In this document: piece after piece, positions 1-5,756 of the stretch
How positions within the stretch are numbered: position 1 is the first letter of the stretch
Layout: each line of letters begins with the position of its first letter
From: Dehalococcoidales bacterium
Lineage (GTDB): Bacteria > Chloroflexota > Dehalococcoidia > Dehalococcoidales > Fen-1064
Assembly (NCBI GenBank): GCA_028712845.1
Contig: JAQTPO010000067.1
Location: forward strand, 1-10,572
Direction of reading: 5' to 3'
DNA length: 10,572 bases
Notes under the pieces: model-generated
Told to the model about the DNA's origin: nothing
Databases searched by the model: none
What the model saw: the letters and a program-made list of their open reading frames with translations, nothing else
Position numbers and translations under genes: made by a program

Positions 1-886
1 CATTCAGTGCATATACATTGCCATCGAGACAGGGAGCATAAACAATGCCATTGAGCACTAAAGGCTTTGCCCAGAACCAGTTTTGCGGACTGGTTTCGTC
101 TTTACCGGTTGTTGGAAATTCCCATACCAGGTTACCGGTAACGGCATCCAGCGCATAGAACTGACGGTCATAATCGCCGATATAAACCTTGCCGTCATAG
201 ACAACCGGCGTGGAGCTTATGGCGCCAGCGGTTTCATATTCCCACATCTTTGTGCCATCGGTGCCATTCAGAGCGTAAACCTTTTTATTGAGACCTCCGA
301 TATAAAGGGTGTTGCCATCGATAATTGGCGCTGACCAGACTTTTCCGCCGATGTTATAAGTCCATTCTTTATACAGACCATCGGCATTCAGCGCATAGAC
401 TGTACCGTTGGAAGTGGCGAAGTAAACTCTATCGTTCGCAACAATTATTCCGCCGATGATTGCCCCACTCATTGTGCCCTGACGCGGATACAGCCATTCA
501 GGGTCTTCACGTAAGGCATTATCGGCAAAAGAGTAACCTGATATTTTGCCATCGGACCCGCCGACATAAACTATCTGTCCCCGCACCGCCGGCGAAGCAT
601 ATATTACTACAGATGAAGATGATTGCCCTCCACAGGAAGACGGCAAACAACTCAGTCCACCGGATGCAGGCATCGCCAGTTGTACAGGGTCGCCGAGGAT
701 TGTGCCGGTGCTTGCCTCGATGGCTATAATCTTACCGGTCATGGAAGCCACGAATAACTTGCCGTCAGATACCGCACCGCCTGCCCAACCGCTGGAAACC
801 GCAGTTCCCATACAACCGGTAACAACCAATGCTCCTAAAATAAGCACTGAAAGGGCAACTAGAATTATTTTATGTTTAATACTCAC
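1..886 (-). CDS. PQQ-like beta-propeller repeat lipoprotein (partial, C-terminus outside window)
   Basis: The frame is open from a GTG at 886 to the window edge, giving 295 codons, so only the N-terminal part is seen. Residues 5-24 are a short basic start plus a hydrophobic stretch ending in a lipobox (Val-Thr-Gly-Cys25), so the product is probably a lipid-anchored protein facing outward from the membrane. After it come at least six repeats of the PQQ/quinoprotein propeller type, each with a core like V-Y-x-G/A-x-x-D/N-G-x-V-Y-A-L-N followed by a tryptophan strand (for example VYIGDYDRQFYALD, GNLVWEF). In known families such repeats fold as one beta-propeller blade each. A BamB-like or extracellular binding role is possible, but no enzyme residues can be assigned. 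Two cysteines lie near residues 80-85 (SCLPSSCGG). A GGAG ribosome site lies 11 bases before the GTG. It follows yidD by 27 bp in the same direction, where yidC is the usual neighbour, so it probably shares the operon. Confidence 0.85.
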   Translation of the reverse strand, partial: MSIKHKIILVALSVLILGALVVTGCMGTAVSSGWAGGAVSDGKLFVASMTGKIIAIEASTGTILGDPVQLAMPASGGLSCLPSSCGGQSSSSVVIYASPAVRGQIVYVGGSDGKISGYSFADNALREDPEWLYPRQGTMSGAIIGGIIVANDRVYFATSNGTVYALNADGLYKEWTYNIGGKVWSAPIIDGNTLYIGGLNKKVYALNGTDGTKMWEYETAGAISSTPVVYDGKVYIGDYDRQFYALDAVTGNLVWEFPTTGKDETSPQNWFWAKPLVLNGIVYAPCLDGNVYALN

Positions 887-913
887 TTAATTATTAGCTC
901 CAATATAGTTACG

Positions 914-1123
914 TTATGGCACCGGGTCATAACCGCCAGGATTGAAAGGATTACAACGGGCGATGCGTTTCGTTCCCATCCAGATGCCCTTAAAAATACC
1001 ATAGCGATTAATCGCCTCGTAAGTGTATTCGGAACACGTCGGCGTGAAACGGCAGGATGATGGAAGTACCCGCGATATAGTAGATTGATACATTTTAATC
1101 AAACTTAAAGCGAACTCTTTCAC
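914..1123 (-). CDS. yidD: Membrane protein insertion efficiency factor YidD
   Basis: The product is 69 residues, normal for the YidD family, small membrane-associated proteins thought to help YidC insert inner-membrane proteins. The family signature is complete: an amphipathic N-terminus ([13 protein letters not shown]), P-S-S-C-R-F-x-P-T-C-S-E-Y at 21-33 with Cys24 and Cys30, and the closing [17 protein letters not shown] with Cys57. It lies 9 bp downstream of rnpA, the conserved rpmH-rnpA-yidD order. In most bacteria yidC follows; here a lipoprotein gene follows instead. Confidence 0.96.
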   Translation of the reverse strand: MKEFALSLIKMYQSTISRVLPSSCRFTPTCSEYTYEAINRYGIFKGIWMGTKRIARCNPFNPGGYDPVP

Positions 1124-1132
1124 TTTATTTCA

Positions 1133-1474
1133 CTAACTAAGTGCCGTCGGTTTTGTCTCCAGCGCCCTTGCCCGTGATAATAGGTTAGCCACAGCTTCTT
1201 TCAGTATCGCGTAGTCTGTTCCGGCTGAAGCCGGGCGGGCGATAAAAACTAAATCCCAGCCTGGTTTAATGGCTGTTAGACGGGTAATCTCACGGAGTAA
1301 TCGCTTCACCCTGTTTCTAACGACCGCACTGCCTATTTTTTTACTTACCGAGAAACCGCATCTGGAAACGGGAAGCTCGTTACGCGAAGCTCTCAATATC
1401 AGCAGGTCACATGCCCACGAGCCACCTTTTGCATAAACCAGGGCGTACTGTTCTGGTTTGGTGAGGTGTTCTAT
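1133..1474 (-). CDS. rnpA: Ribonuclease P protein component (start codon not canonical)
   Basis: This is the protein subunit of RNase P, which binds the catalytic RNA and the 5' leader of precursor tRNA. The signature R-N-R-V-K-R at about 53-58 is clear, preceded by GFSVSKKIGSAVV and followed by LLREITRL. The first TTG in frame (1396) would give only 87 residues and remove the N-terminal strand. The frame stays open upstream and encodes the family N-terminus L-T-K-P-E-Q-Y-A-L-V-Y-x-x-G-x-S-W, so translation must begin near 1474. Between the in-frame TGA just inside rpmH and the TTG at 1396 there is no ATG, GTG or TTG. The coordinates given use an ATA at 1474, for 113 residues, the usual family length. 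ATT (1501) or ACG are alternatives, as is a frameshift from the ATG at 1506. Two purine-rich GGGAGG sites precede 1474. Gene identity is firm; the start is not. Confidence 0.9.
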   Translation of the reverse strand: MEHLTKPEQYALVYAKGGSWACDLLILRASRNELPVSRCGFSVSKKIGSAVVRNRVKRLLREITRLTAIKPGWDLVFIARPASAGTDYAILKEAVANLLSRARALETKPTALS

Positions 1475-1508
1475 TCCTCCCGTGGTGTTCCTCCCGATAA
1501 TGTCATGC

Positions 1509-1652
1509 TCAGACCACGGTCAGACGTTTACGGCCTTTCAGACGCCTTGCTTTCAAAACATCCTGCCCACCCCGGGTGCTCATTCTCTTGAGAAAGCCGT
1601 GTTCACGCTTCCGCGGTATTTTCTTCGGTTGATAAGTTCTTTTTGTTGCCAC
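1509..1652 (-). CDS. rpmH: 50S ribosomal protein L34
   Basis: A 47-residue, very basic protein. It begins with a GTG at 1652 and reads (M)[19 protein letters not shown], then [27 protein letters not shown]. This is the L34 signature (T-Y-Q-P-K/S-x-x-x-R-x-x-x-H-G-F-x-x-R-M-x-T-x-x-G-x-x-V-L-x-x-R-R-x-K-G-R-x-x-L). The length matches the usual 44-47. A GAGGT ribosome site lies 9 bases before the GTG. It sits between rpsR (23 bp upstream) and rnpA. L34 normally pairs with rnpA next to the replication origin; here the pair is joined to the rpsF-ssb-rpsR operon. Confidence 0.97.
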   Translation of the reverse strand: MATKRTYQPKKIPRKREHGFLKRMSTRGGQDVLKARRLKGRKRLTVV

Positions 1653-1675
1653 GCTAACTTTACCTCAAATTCTAG

Positions 1676-2020
1676 TTACGGAGTCGGCTGTTGTGGACTC
1701 GGGTTCGGACTGGCGGCCTGGCTGGCAATCGGTCCTGTGAAGACATGGTCGGCAACATATGGCAGTAATGCCAGATGCCGTGCCCGCTTGATTGCAGTTG
1801 CAATGGCACGCTGATGTTTGGCACAAGTCCCGGTGCGGCGGCGCGGGTCAATTTTAGCCCGGTCCGACACATAATTCCGCAGTTTTTCAGGATTCTTGTA
1901 GTCAATGACTTCATTTTTATTAGCGCAGAAGAAACACACCTTGCGCTTGGGCACATACCGTGTCCGGTTGGTTCTCATCATTCTTGGTCTGGCTGTTGTT
2001 GGTCTTTCTCTTGTCGTCAC
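1676..2020 (-). CDS. rpsR: 30S ribosomal protein S18 with C-terminal tail
   Basis: The S18 core is plain: [22 protein letters not shown], then [20 protein letters not shown] and the basic helix [19 protein letters not shown]18 binds 16S rRNA on the small-subunit platform together with S6, whose gene starts the same operon. Cys29/Cys32 and Cys66/His69 form a C-x2-C...C-x2-H set, the possible zinc-binding version of S18 found in some bacteria. The protein is 114 residues, longer than the common 75-90, because of about 20 extra residues rich in Pro, Ser, Ala and Gln at the C-terminus. The start is a GTG at 2020 with GGAG ten bases upstream; the ATG at 2036 is in another frame. Confidence 0.96.
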   Translation of the reverse strand: MTTRERPTTARPRMMRTNRTRYVPKRKVCFFCANKNEVIDYKNPEKLRNYVSDRAKIDPRRRTGTCAKHQRAIATAIKRARHLALLPYVADHVFTGPIASQAASPNPSPQQPTP

Positions 2021-2042
2021 TGTTTCTGAACTCCATTAAACA

Positions 2043-2459
2043 TTAAAAAGGAATATCGTCTGGCTCAACTTCGCCAGGTTGTTCGACTTCTTCCGTTTTG
2101 ACTTCACCGGCGGCGGGCGCTCCCTGTCCTTGTCTATCAAGGAACTTCACCCTATCCGCAATAATTTCATTACGCGCGCGCTTCTGTCCATCCTGTCCTT
2201 CCCATGTGCGCAAGCGCAATCTGCCTTCAACATAGACCAGTCTGCCCTTGGTCAGGAACTGGTTGCATTGCTCGGCAAGTTTACCCCAGGCGACCACGGA
2301 AAACCACTCGGTTTCCTCACGGCGCTCGCCTTCTGCCGTGGTGTATCGCCAGTTAGTGGCAATACGAAACGAGGTTACCGGCCGACCGCTCGGGGTAAAA
2401 CGCATCTCCGGCTCACTCCCCAGATTACCGATTACCGTCATCCTGTTGATACTCACCAT
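2043..2459 (-). CDS. ssb: Single-stranded DNA-binding protein
   Basis: A 138-residue SSB. It has an OB-fold at about 1-110, beginning M-V-S-I-N-R-M-T-V-I-G-N-L-G-S-E-P-E-M-R and including the aromatic strand W-F-S-V-V-A-W-G-K-L-A-E and Y-V-E-G-R-L-R-L-R-T-W. A short acidic linker ends in the conserved tip D-D-I-P-F, which in this family docks replication and repair partners. It binds ssDNA in replication, recombination and repair. It sits between rpsF and rpsR, a classic arrangement. AAGGAG lies ten bases before the ATG. The gap to rpsR is only 22 bp, indicating co-transcription. Confidence 0.97.
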   Translation of the reverse strand: MVSINRMTVIGNLGSEPEMRFTPSGRPVTSFRIATNWRYTTAEGERREETEWFSVVAWGKLAEQCNQFLTKGRLVYVEGRLRLRTWEGQDGQKRARNEIIADRVKFLDRQGQGAPAAGEVKTEEVEQPGEVEPDDIPF

Positions 2460-2514
2460 AATCCCACAACTCCTTAAGACCCTACCGAGTGTCCGGGGAA
2501 AAGGTCATACTCCT

Positions 2515-2832
2515 CTAACCAAGTTTGACCAGAAGATGACGCAGGACATCCTCAGATATTTTAAGGCTGGTTTCCAGTTCTCGATTTTGATTAGGTTTCA
2601 TTGTGAATTTAAGCAGGATGTAGTTTCCCTCACGGGCACGCTTGATGGGATAGGCAAGCCGTCTTTTACCCCACGGTTTGGTGTCTGCTATGACGCCGCC
2701 TTTCCCTGTGATGAATTTTTTGATATTCTCAGTTGTGGCGGTGAGTTTTTCTTCTGATAAGTCAGGTTTGAGAATAACAGTCAATTCGTATTCATTTAAT
2801 TTTTCTTGAGTATCTGCTTTTTCAGTTACCAT
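2515..2832 (-). CDS. rpsF: 30S ribosomal protein S6
   Basis: A 105-residue S6. The ferredoxin-like fold markers are Y-E-L-T-V-I-L-K-P-D-L-S-E-E near residues 15-28, G-K-R-R-L-A-Y-P-I-K-R-A-R-E-G-N-Y at 55-71, and the closing ISEDVLRHLLVKL. S6 binds S18 and 16S rRNA in the platform of the small subunit. It is the first gene of the minus-strand run. The ATG at 2832 has only a weak GGTGG-type ribosome site. A short extra N-terminus (MVTEKADTQEKLN) precedes the family start. No rplI is seen after rpsR, unlike many operons of this kind. Confidence 0.96.
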   Translation of the reverse strand: MVTEKADTQEKLNEYELTVILKPDLSEEKLTATTENIKKFITGKGGVIADTKPWGKRRLAYPIKRAREGNYILLKFTMKPNQNRELETSLKISEDVLRHLLVKLG

Positions 2833-2884
2833 CTACTAATCCACCAACAAAATATAGATTTGATTTCTTAAGACACAATAATAT

Positions 2885-2914
2885 AGCATACTACAACAAG
2901 TGGTCATAAGACAA
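2885..2914 (-). promoter_or_regulatory. Possible promoter of the rpsF operon
   Basis: On the minus strand, TTGTCT (2909-2914) and TATGCT (2885-2890) are separated by 18 bases and lie about 50 bases upstream of the rpsF ATG. The fit to the sigma-70 consensus is moderate, but the placement is right for the first gene of a long operon. An AT-rich stretch surrounds it. Confidence 0.4.
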
Positions 2915-2944
2915 GTGCCACCCTAAAATAACCCATTCATTAGC

Positions 2945-2974
2945 TTGACAGCAATGAGCCGACCTTGATAGACT
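2945..2974 (+). promoter_or_regulatory. Promoter of tRNA-Asp and rsfS
   Basis: A perfect -35 box TTGACA (2945-2950) is followed after 18 bases by TAGACT (2969-2974). Transcription would start near 2981, about 45 bases before the tRNA. It points away from the rpsF promoter, so the two units diverge from this intergenic region. Confidence 0.6.
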
Positions 2975-3025
2975 TTTACTGGGTGCGAGACCCGAACAGA
3001 GGGTTTTGTCTCTCTGGAGTTACAC

Positions 3026-3102
3026 GGCCTGTTGGTGCAGCGGTTTAGCATATCTCCCTGTCACGGAGAAGATCGCGGGTTCGAATCCCGCACAGGTCGC
3101 CA
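3026..3102 (+). tRNA. tRNA-Asp(GTC), CCA encoded
   Basis: A full cloverleaf is visible. The acceptor stem is GGCCTGT with ACAGGTC (one G-U pair); the anticodon stem TCTCC/GGAGA holds a seven-base loop CTGTCAC with anticodon GTC. The T arm is GCGGG-TTCGAAT-CCCGC, the discriminator is G, and an encoded CCA follows. rsfS begins about 37 bp downstream on the same strand, so the two may share a transcript. Confidence 0.97.
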
Positions 3103-3139
3103 GCAAAATCATCAAATAAACTGTTAAGGCAGGAGCTTT

Positions 3140-3484
3140 CTGGAAGGAATCGAGATTGCCCGCAAGGCAGTAGAAGCCGCTACGGAAAAACAAGCCTCAG
3201 ACATCGTTCTGCTGGATGTCAGCAAGGTTTGCAGTTTCGCCGATTACTTTGTAGTCTGCAATGGCGAAAGCGCCCGCCAGTTAGAGGCAATCGGTGAGGA
3301 GATTGAGCAAACCTTGAAAAAGGCAGGTGTTCGTCCTCTCCACATCGAAGGCACAGCAAGCTCCGGCTGGATGCTATATGATTACGGTGACGTTCTTATT
3401 CATGTCTTCGCTCCCGCGGAGCGCGCCTTTTATCAACTCGATGAATGCTGGATTCAAGCTGTTCCCGTCGTCAGAATTCAGTAG
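3140..3484 (+). CDS. rsfS: Ribosomal silencing factor RsfS (CTG start)
   Basis: The reading frame gives 114 residues of the RsfS/Iojap/DUF143 family, which binds ribosomal protein L14 and blocks subunit joining when nutrients are short. Family features in order are: IARKAVEAATEKQASDIVLLDV at about 6-27 (split here as I-A-R-K-A...K-Q-A-S-D-I-V-L-L-D-V), FADYFVVCNGES at 33-44, and EG-TASSGWMLYDYGDVLIHVF at 70-90. There is no ATG, GTG or TTG at the expected start. A CTG at 3140 is four bases after AGGAG and gives the normal length, so it is the best start. The only in-frame ATG (Met78) lies inside the core domain. Its last 7 bp overlap the 3' end of the opposing ndk gene. The usual nadD neighbour is absent. 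Confidence 0.88.
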   Translation: MEGIEIARKAVEAATEKQASDIVLLDVSKVCSFADYFVVCNGESARQLEAIGEEIEQTLKKAGVRPLHIEGTASSGWMLYDYGDVLIHVFAPAERAFYQLDECWIQAVPVVRIQ

Positions 3485-3897
3485 TTGAAAATTTCCTTAT
3501 CTTTGAAGAAGAGCTTGATTTCTTTTGCCGCATTTTCCGGCGAATCCGAACCGTGTACCGCATTATTCTGAATGTCCAGCCCGAATTCAGCCCGGATGGT
3601 GCCTTTTTCCGCTTTCTTGGGGTCGGTAGCGCCCATCGTTTTTCTTATCCGCTCGATGGCGTTTTCACCCTCAAAAACGATAGCGACGATGGGTGCGGAA
3701 ATGATGTATTTGACCAGGTCATTAAAGAATGGTTTGCCCTCATGGACGGCATAGTGGCGTTTTGCCAGCGCTTCATCCATATGGAGCATTTTTAGCGCTG
3801 CGGTTTTTAATCCGCATTGTTCAAAACGGCTGATAATAGCTCCCGCCAGGTTTCTTTTCATGGCATCAGGTTTGACAAGTACCAGAGACCTTTCCAT
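3478..3897 (-). CDS. ndk: Nucleoside diphosphate kinase
   Basis: A 139-residue NDK, which moves the gamma phosphate from ATP to other nucleoside diphosphates through a phosphohistidine. The N-terminal MERSLVLVKPDAMKR and the active-site stretch N-A-V-H-G-S-D-S (His115) are intact. R-x-x-M-G-A-T-D-P-K-K-A at 85-96 is also conserved. The length is standard for the short, cytosolic bacterial form. The ribosome site AAAGGAG is 14 bases before the ATG, longer than usual. It is last in the unit thioesterase-HAD-ndk, 29 bp after the HAD gene, and its stop overlaps the end of the convergent rsfS. Confidence 0.97.
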   Translation of the reverse strand: MERSLVLVKPDAMKRNLAGAIISRFEQCGLKTAALKMLHMDEALAKRHYAVHEGKPFFNDLVKYIISAPIVAIVFEGENAIERIRKTMGATDPKKAEKGTIRAEFGLDIQNNAVHGSDSPENAAKEIKLFFKDKEIFNY

Positions 3898-3926
3898 ATT
3901 ATTTTTATCGACTCCTTTAATTATTA

Positions 3927-4607
3927 TTATCTAGCGCGATTAAAAAGTTCTTCGATGGTTTGTACGTTTATTTCTTTCAGGCTATCGACGATGATATCCG
4001 CCCCGGACAAACTTTCCCGGGTGCAGGTGTTGGTGATAGCGATGCAATGCATTCCTCCGCTTTTAGCCGCCCTGACACCCGCCACCGCATCCTCCATCAC
4101 GACGCAATTCTGCGGTGTGACGCCTAACTTTTTGGCGGCAAGCAGGAATCCCTGCGGGCTGGGTTTGCCCTCTGTGACGTCTTTCCCCGAAATAAGCAGT
4201 TCGAAAGATGTTTTTATCTTCAGTGTTTCCGTGATTAGCAAGATGTTCTCGATGGGGGTGGAAGATACCACGGCAAGCTGGAACCCTGCCCCGTGGAGCG
4301 ATTCGATTAATTCCACCACACCCGGAAGCGCCTTGATGGTGCCCTTGATAAACCGGCGGAATGTTTTTTCTTTCTCTTTGCCGATGGCGTCCAGTTCTTG
4401 CCAGGATATATCCTTGCCTAATAACTTGGGGATGATTTCCTCGTTCCTCCGCCCGAAGGAATACTTGAAATCATCTTCCGTGAAGTCCCTGCCCCGCTTC
4501 GCAAAGGTCTCCTGCCAGGCAAGCTTATGCGGAAGGGCGGAATCGACAATCGTTCCATCCAAATCCCAGAGAACGGCGTATCGGCTGTCAGGAGTCACGG
4601 TTTTCAA
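3927..4607 (-). CDS. HAD-superfamily hydrolase, beta-phosphoglucomutase-like
   Basis: All four HAD motifs are present in a 226-residue protein. Motif I is W-D-L-D-G-T-I-V-D-S (Asp15 nucleophile, Asp17), motif II V-V-S-S-T near 117, motif III the lysine in E-G-K-P-S-P-Q-G-F, and motif IV V-V-M-E-D-A-V-A-G-V-R-A-A. A helical cap lies between motifs I and II, as in subfamily IA sugar-phosphate phosphatases and beta-phosphoglucomutases. The substrate cannot be read from sequence. I chose the TTG at 4607 because GGGAG sits seven bases before it and the family N-terminus follows at once. A GTG at 4598 is also possible. The ATG at 4688 would add 27 residues unlike the family and run deep into the thioesterase gene. 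The overlap with the upstream thioesterase is 20 bp, suggesting coupled translation. Confidence 0.9.
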   Translation of the reverse strand: MKTVTPDSRYAVLWDLDGTIVDSALPHKLAWQETFAKRGRDFTEDDFKYSFGRRNEEIIPKLLGKDISWQELDAIGKEKEKTFRRFIKGTIKALPGVVELIESLHGAGFQLAVVSSTPIENILLITETLKIKTSFELLISGKDVTEGKPSPQGFLLAAKKLGVTPQNCVVMEDAVAGVRAAKSGGMHCIAITNTCTRESLSGADIIVDSLKEINVQTIEELFNRAR

Positions 4608-5058
4608 GCGTTTTCTCCCGTTTTTCCGTATCAGGTTTGGAATCAACCACAAAATGAGTGGCAGTCCCCTCGGCGGCAATGGCGCCATCTTTCAGGTAAA
4701 TGGTGGCTTTGGACTGGATGAGCTTGCGGGTTTTCTTAGTGACGGAAGCAGTGATGACCATCGGTTGGTTGATGGGAATCATATGGGTTAATTTAGTCTC
4801 CAGCCGGGCGGTCACGCAGTTCACGCCGTATTGTGCGGTGGCGTGACTCATCGCCTCATCGAGGATACAGGCAGTGATGCCGCCGTGGAGGTAGCCGGGC
4901 CAGCCCTGATATTGCTCACCGGGTGTGAATTCAGCCCGAACACCTTGATTGTCAGGCTGGAATTTTAATTTCAAGCCGACGGGGTTGTCCTGCCCACAAC
5001 CGAAGCACTGTTTATATTCCTGGAGTATATTGAGTTTTACCTGAGGCCAGTTAGACAT
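4588..5058 (-). CDS. PaaI-type hot-dog thioesterase
   Basis: A 156-residue hot-dog fold protein. The N-terminal C-F-G-C-G-Q-D-N-P-x-G-L (18-29) is typical of one PaaI/4HBT subgroup, and the core P-G-Y-L-H-G-G-I-T-A-C-I-L-D-E-A-M (54-70) holds the usual active-site region (HGG and the Asp/Glu on the central helix). Family members hydrolyse acyl-CoA thioesters, often aryl- or medium-chain; the substrate here is unknown. The charged C-terminal tail (KPDTEKREKTLENRDS) overlaps the start of the HAD gene. There is no clear ribosome site before the ATG at 5058, and a promoter-like box is very close. Confidence 0.88.
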   Translation of the reverse strand: MSNWPQVKLNILQEYKQCFGCGQDNPVGLKLKFQPDNQGVRAEFTPGEQYQGWPGYLHGGITACILDEAMSHATAQYGVNCVTARLETKLTHMIPINQPMVITASVTKKTRKLIQSKATIYLKDGAIAAEGTATHFVVDSKPDTEKREKTLENRDS

Positions 5059-5064
5059 TTCTTA

Positions 5065-5072
5065 TCTATATT
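5065..5072 (-). promoter_or_regulatory. Possible -10 region of the thioesterase unit (leaderless?)
   Basis: On the minus strand the bases just upstream of the ATG read TGTTAATATAGA then TAAGAA then ATG. TATAGA (5065-5070), or TAATAT with an extended TGT, would put the transcription start at or within a few bases of the ATG. No convincing -35 box is seen and no purine-rich ribosome site is present. Confidence 0.35.
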
Positions 5073-5165
5073 AACACTTTTCAGGATGGCGCTTCACTGG
5101 GGGATATTGAGGGGCAGAGAAGTAGCGACTAGTGTGTCTAATATTTCACACCGCTATTATTAGCT

Positions 5166-5423
5166 TTAGCGATAAACATCTTTACGATGACCGACTTTTA
5201 CTACCCAGATGGAAAGCTCTTTATCCTGAATTGAATATACGATACGGTATTTTCCCTGACGCAGACGGTACCTTTCCTGTCCGGTTAATTTTTCACAGCC
5301 TTGAGGTCGTGGCTCTTTGGTTAGTAATTCAATACGATGGAGAAGCTTTTTTACATCCTTTTTGGGGATTGCCCCGAAGTCTTTTTCTACTGATTGCCGG
5401 AAATAGATTTTATATTCTGCCAT
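5166..5423 (-). CDS. RelE/ParE-type toxin
   Basis: An 85-residue protein of the RelE/ParE toxin superfamily. Most of the family pattern is visible: Y-K-I-Y-F-R-Q-S-V-E-K-D-F near the N-terminus, a helical hairpin (DVKKLLHRIELLTKEPRP), then K-L-T-G-Q-E-R-Y-R-L-R-Q-G-K-Y-R-I-V-Y and the closing V-V-K-V-G-H-R-K-D-V-Y-R. RelE members cut mRNA on the ribosome. The basic residues and C-terminal Tyr fit that branch better than the gyrase-targeting ParE branch, but the activity is inferred. Its start overlaps the antitoxin gene by 14 bp. Confidence 0.93.
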   Translation of the reverse strand: MAEYKIYFRQSVEKDFGAIPKKDVKKLLHRIELLTKEPRPQGCEKLTGQERYRLRQGKYRIVYSIQDKELSIWVVKVGHRKDVYR

Positions 5424-5643
5424 CTTTCTTTAGCCTTTTGACCATTTCGTCGTAGCTAATCAGACGTTCATTTTCCCTTTCTTCAAATGCCGCAATATCT
5501 TCGGCATCTTCTGCAAGAGACTCTCTCACGGCATCATTTATTAGTTCTGTTACGGACCGGGAGATTGTAACTGCTTTCAAGCGTAGCGCCTTATGCAAAT
5601 CGGGGTCTAAATATATAGTGGTTCGTTTGGTTTGAGTAGTCAT
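5410..5643 (-). CDS. Ribbon-helix-helix antitoxin
   Basis: A 77-residue protein beginning MTTQTKRTTIYLDPDLHKAL, followed by L-K-A-V-T-I-S-R-S-V-T-E-L-I-N-D-A-V-R-E-S-L: a strand and two helices of the ribbon-helix-helix DNA-binding fold. The acidic C-terminal half (EDAEDIAAFEERENERLISYDEMVKRL) would wrap the toxin. In this family the antitoxin dimer binds its own promoter and represses it, more tightly with toxin bound. The ATG at 5643 is chosen because AGGAGGT sits six bases upstream; the longer frame from 5685 adds 14 unlike residues that contain this ribosome site. The pair lies between tsaB and the thioesterase unit and looks like an inserted cassette. Confidence 0.92.
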   Translation of the reverse strand: MTTQTKRTTIYLDPDLHKALRLKAVTISRSVTELINDAVRESLAEDAEDIAAFEERENERLISYDEMVKRLKKDGRI

Positions 5644-5667
5644 AATAACACCTCCTGAAGCTAGATT

Positions 5668-5696
5668 ACTATAACATAATAACATAATGATGTCAA
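5668..5696 (-). promoter_or_regulatory. Toxin-antitoxin promoter with tandem octamer operator
   Basis: On the minus strand TTGACA (5691-5696) and TATAGT (5668-5673) are exactly 17 bases apart, about 25 bases before the antitoxin ATG. The spacer holds two head-to-tail copies of ATTATGTT. Short tandem repeats at this place are what ribbon-helix-helix repressors usually bind, so this is the likely autoregulation site. Confidence 0.75.
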
Positions 5697-5756
5697 TATG
5701 TCTATCAGTAGCAATTGTCCAGAAGATAGAGTGGAAATGCTCTCGAATTAATCAGT

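Noticed and set aside
2079..2757. Overlapping plus-strand frames opposite ssb and rpsF
   Set aside because: They are shadows of two well-supported genes and have no ribosome sites or family motifs.
4608..4688. 27-residue N-terminal extension of the HAD protein from ATG 4688
   Set aside because: It would lie fully within the thioesterase gene, is unlike the family, and lacks a ribosome site, whereas TTG 4607 has a good one.
3817..4791. A 324-codon plus-strand open frame
   Set aside because: It lies opposite the HAD and thioesterase genes, which have clear motifs; its translation shows no domain and low-complexity serine runs typical of antisense frames.
5671..5692. CRISPR-like or satellite repeat in the AT-rich stretch
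   Set aside because: There are only two short adjacent copies and they fall inside a promoter, which fits an operator.
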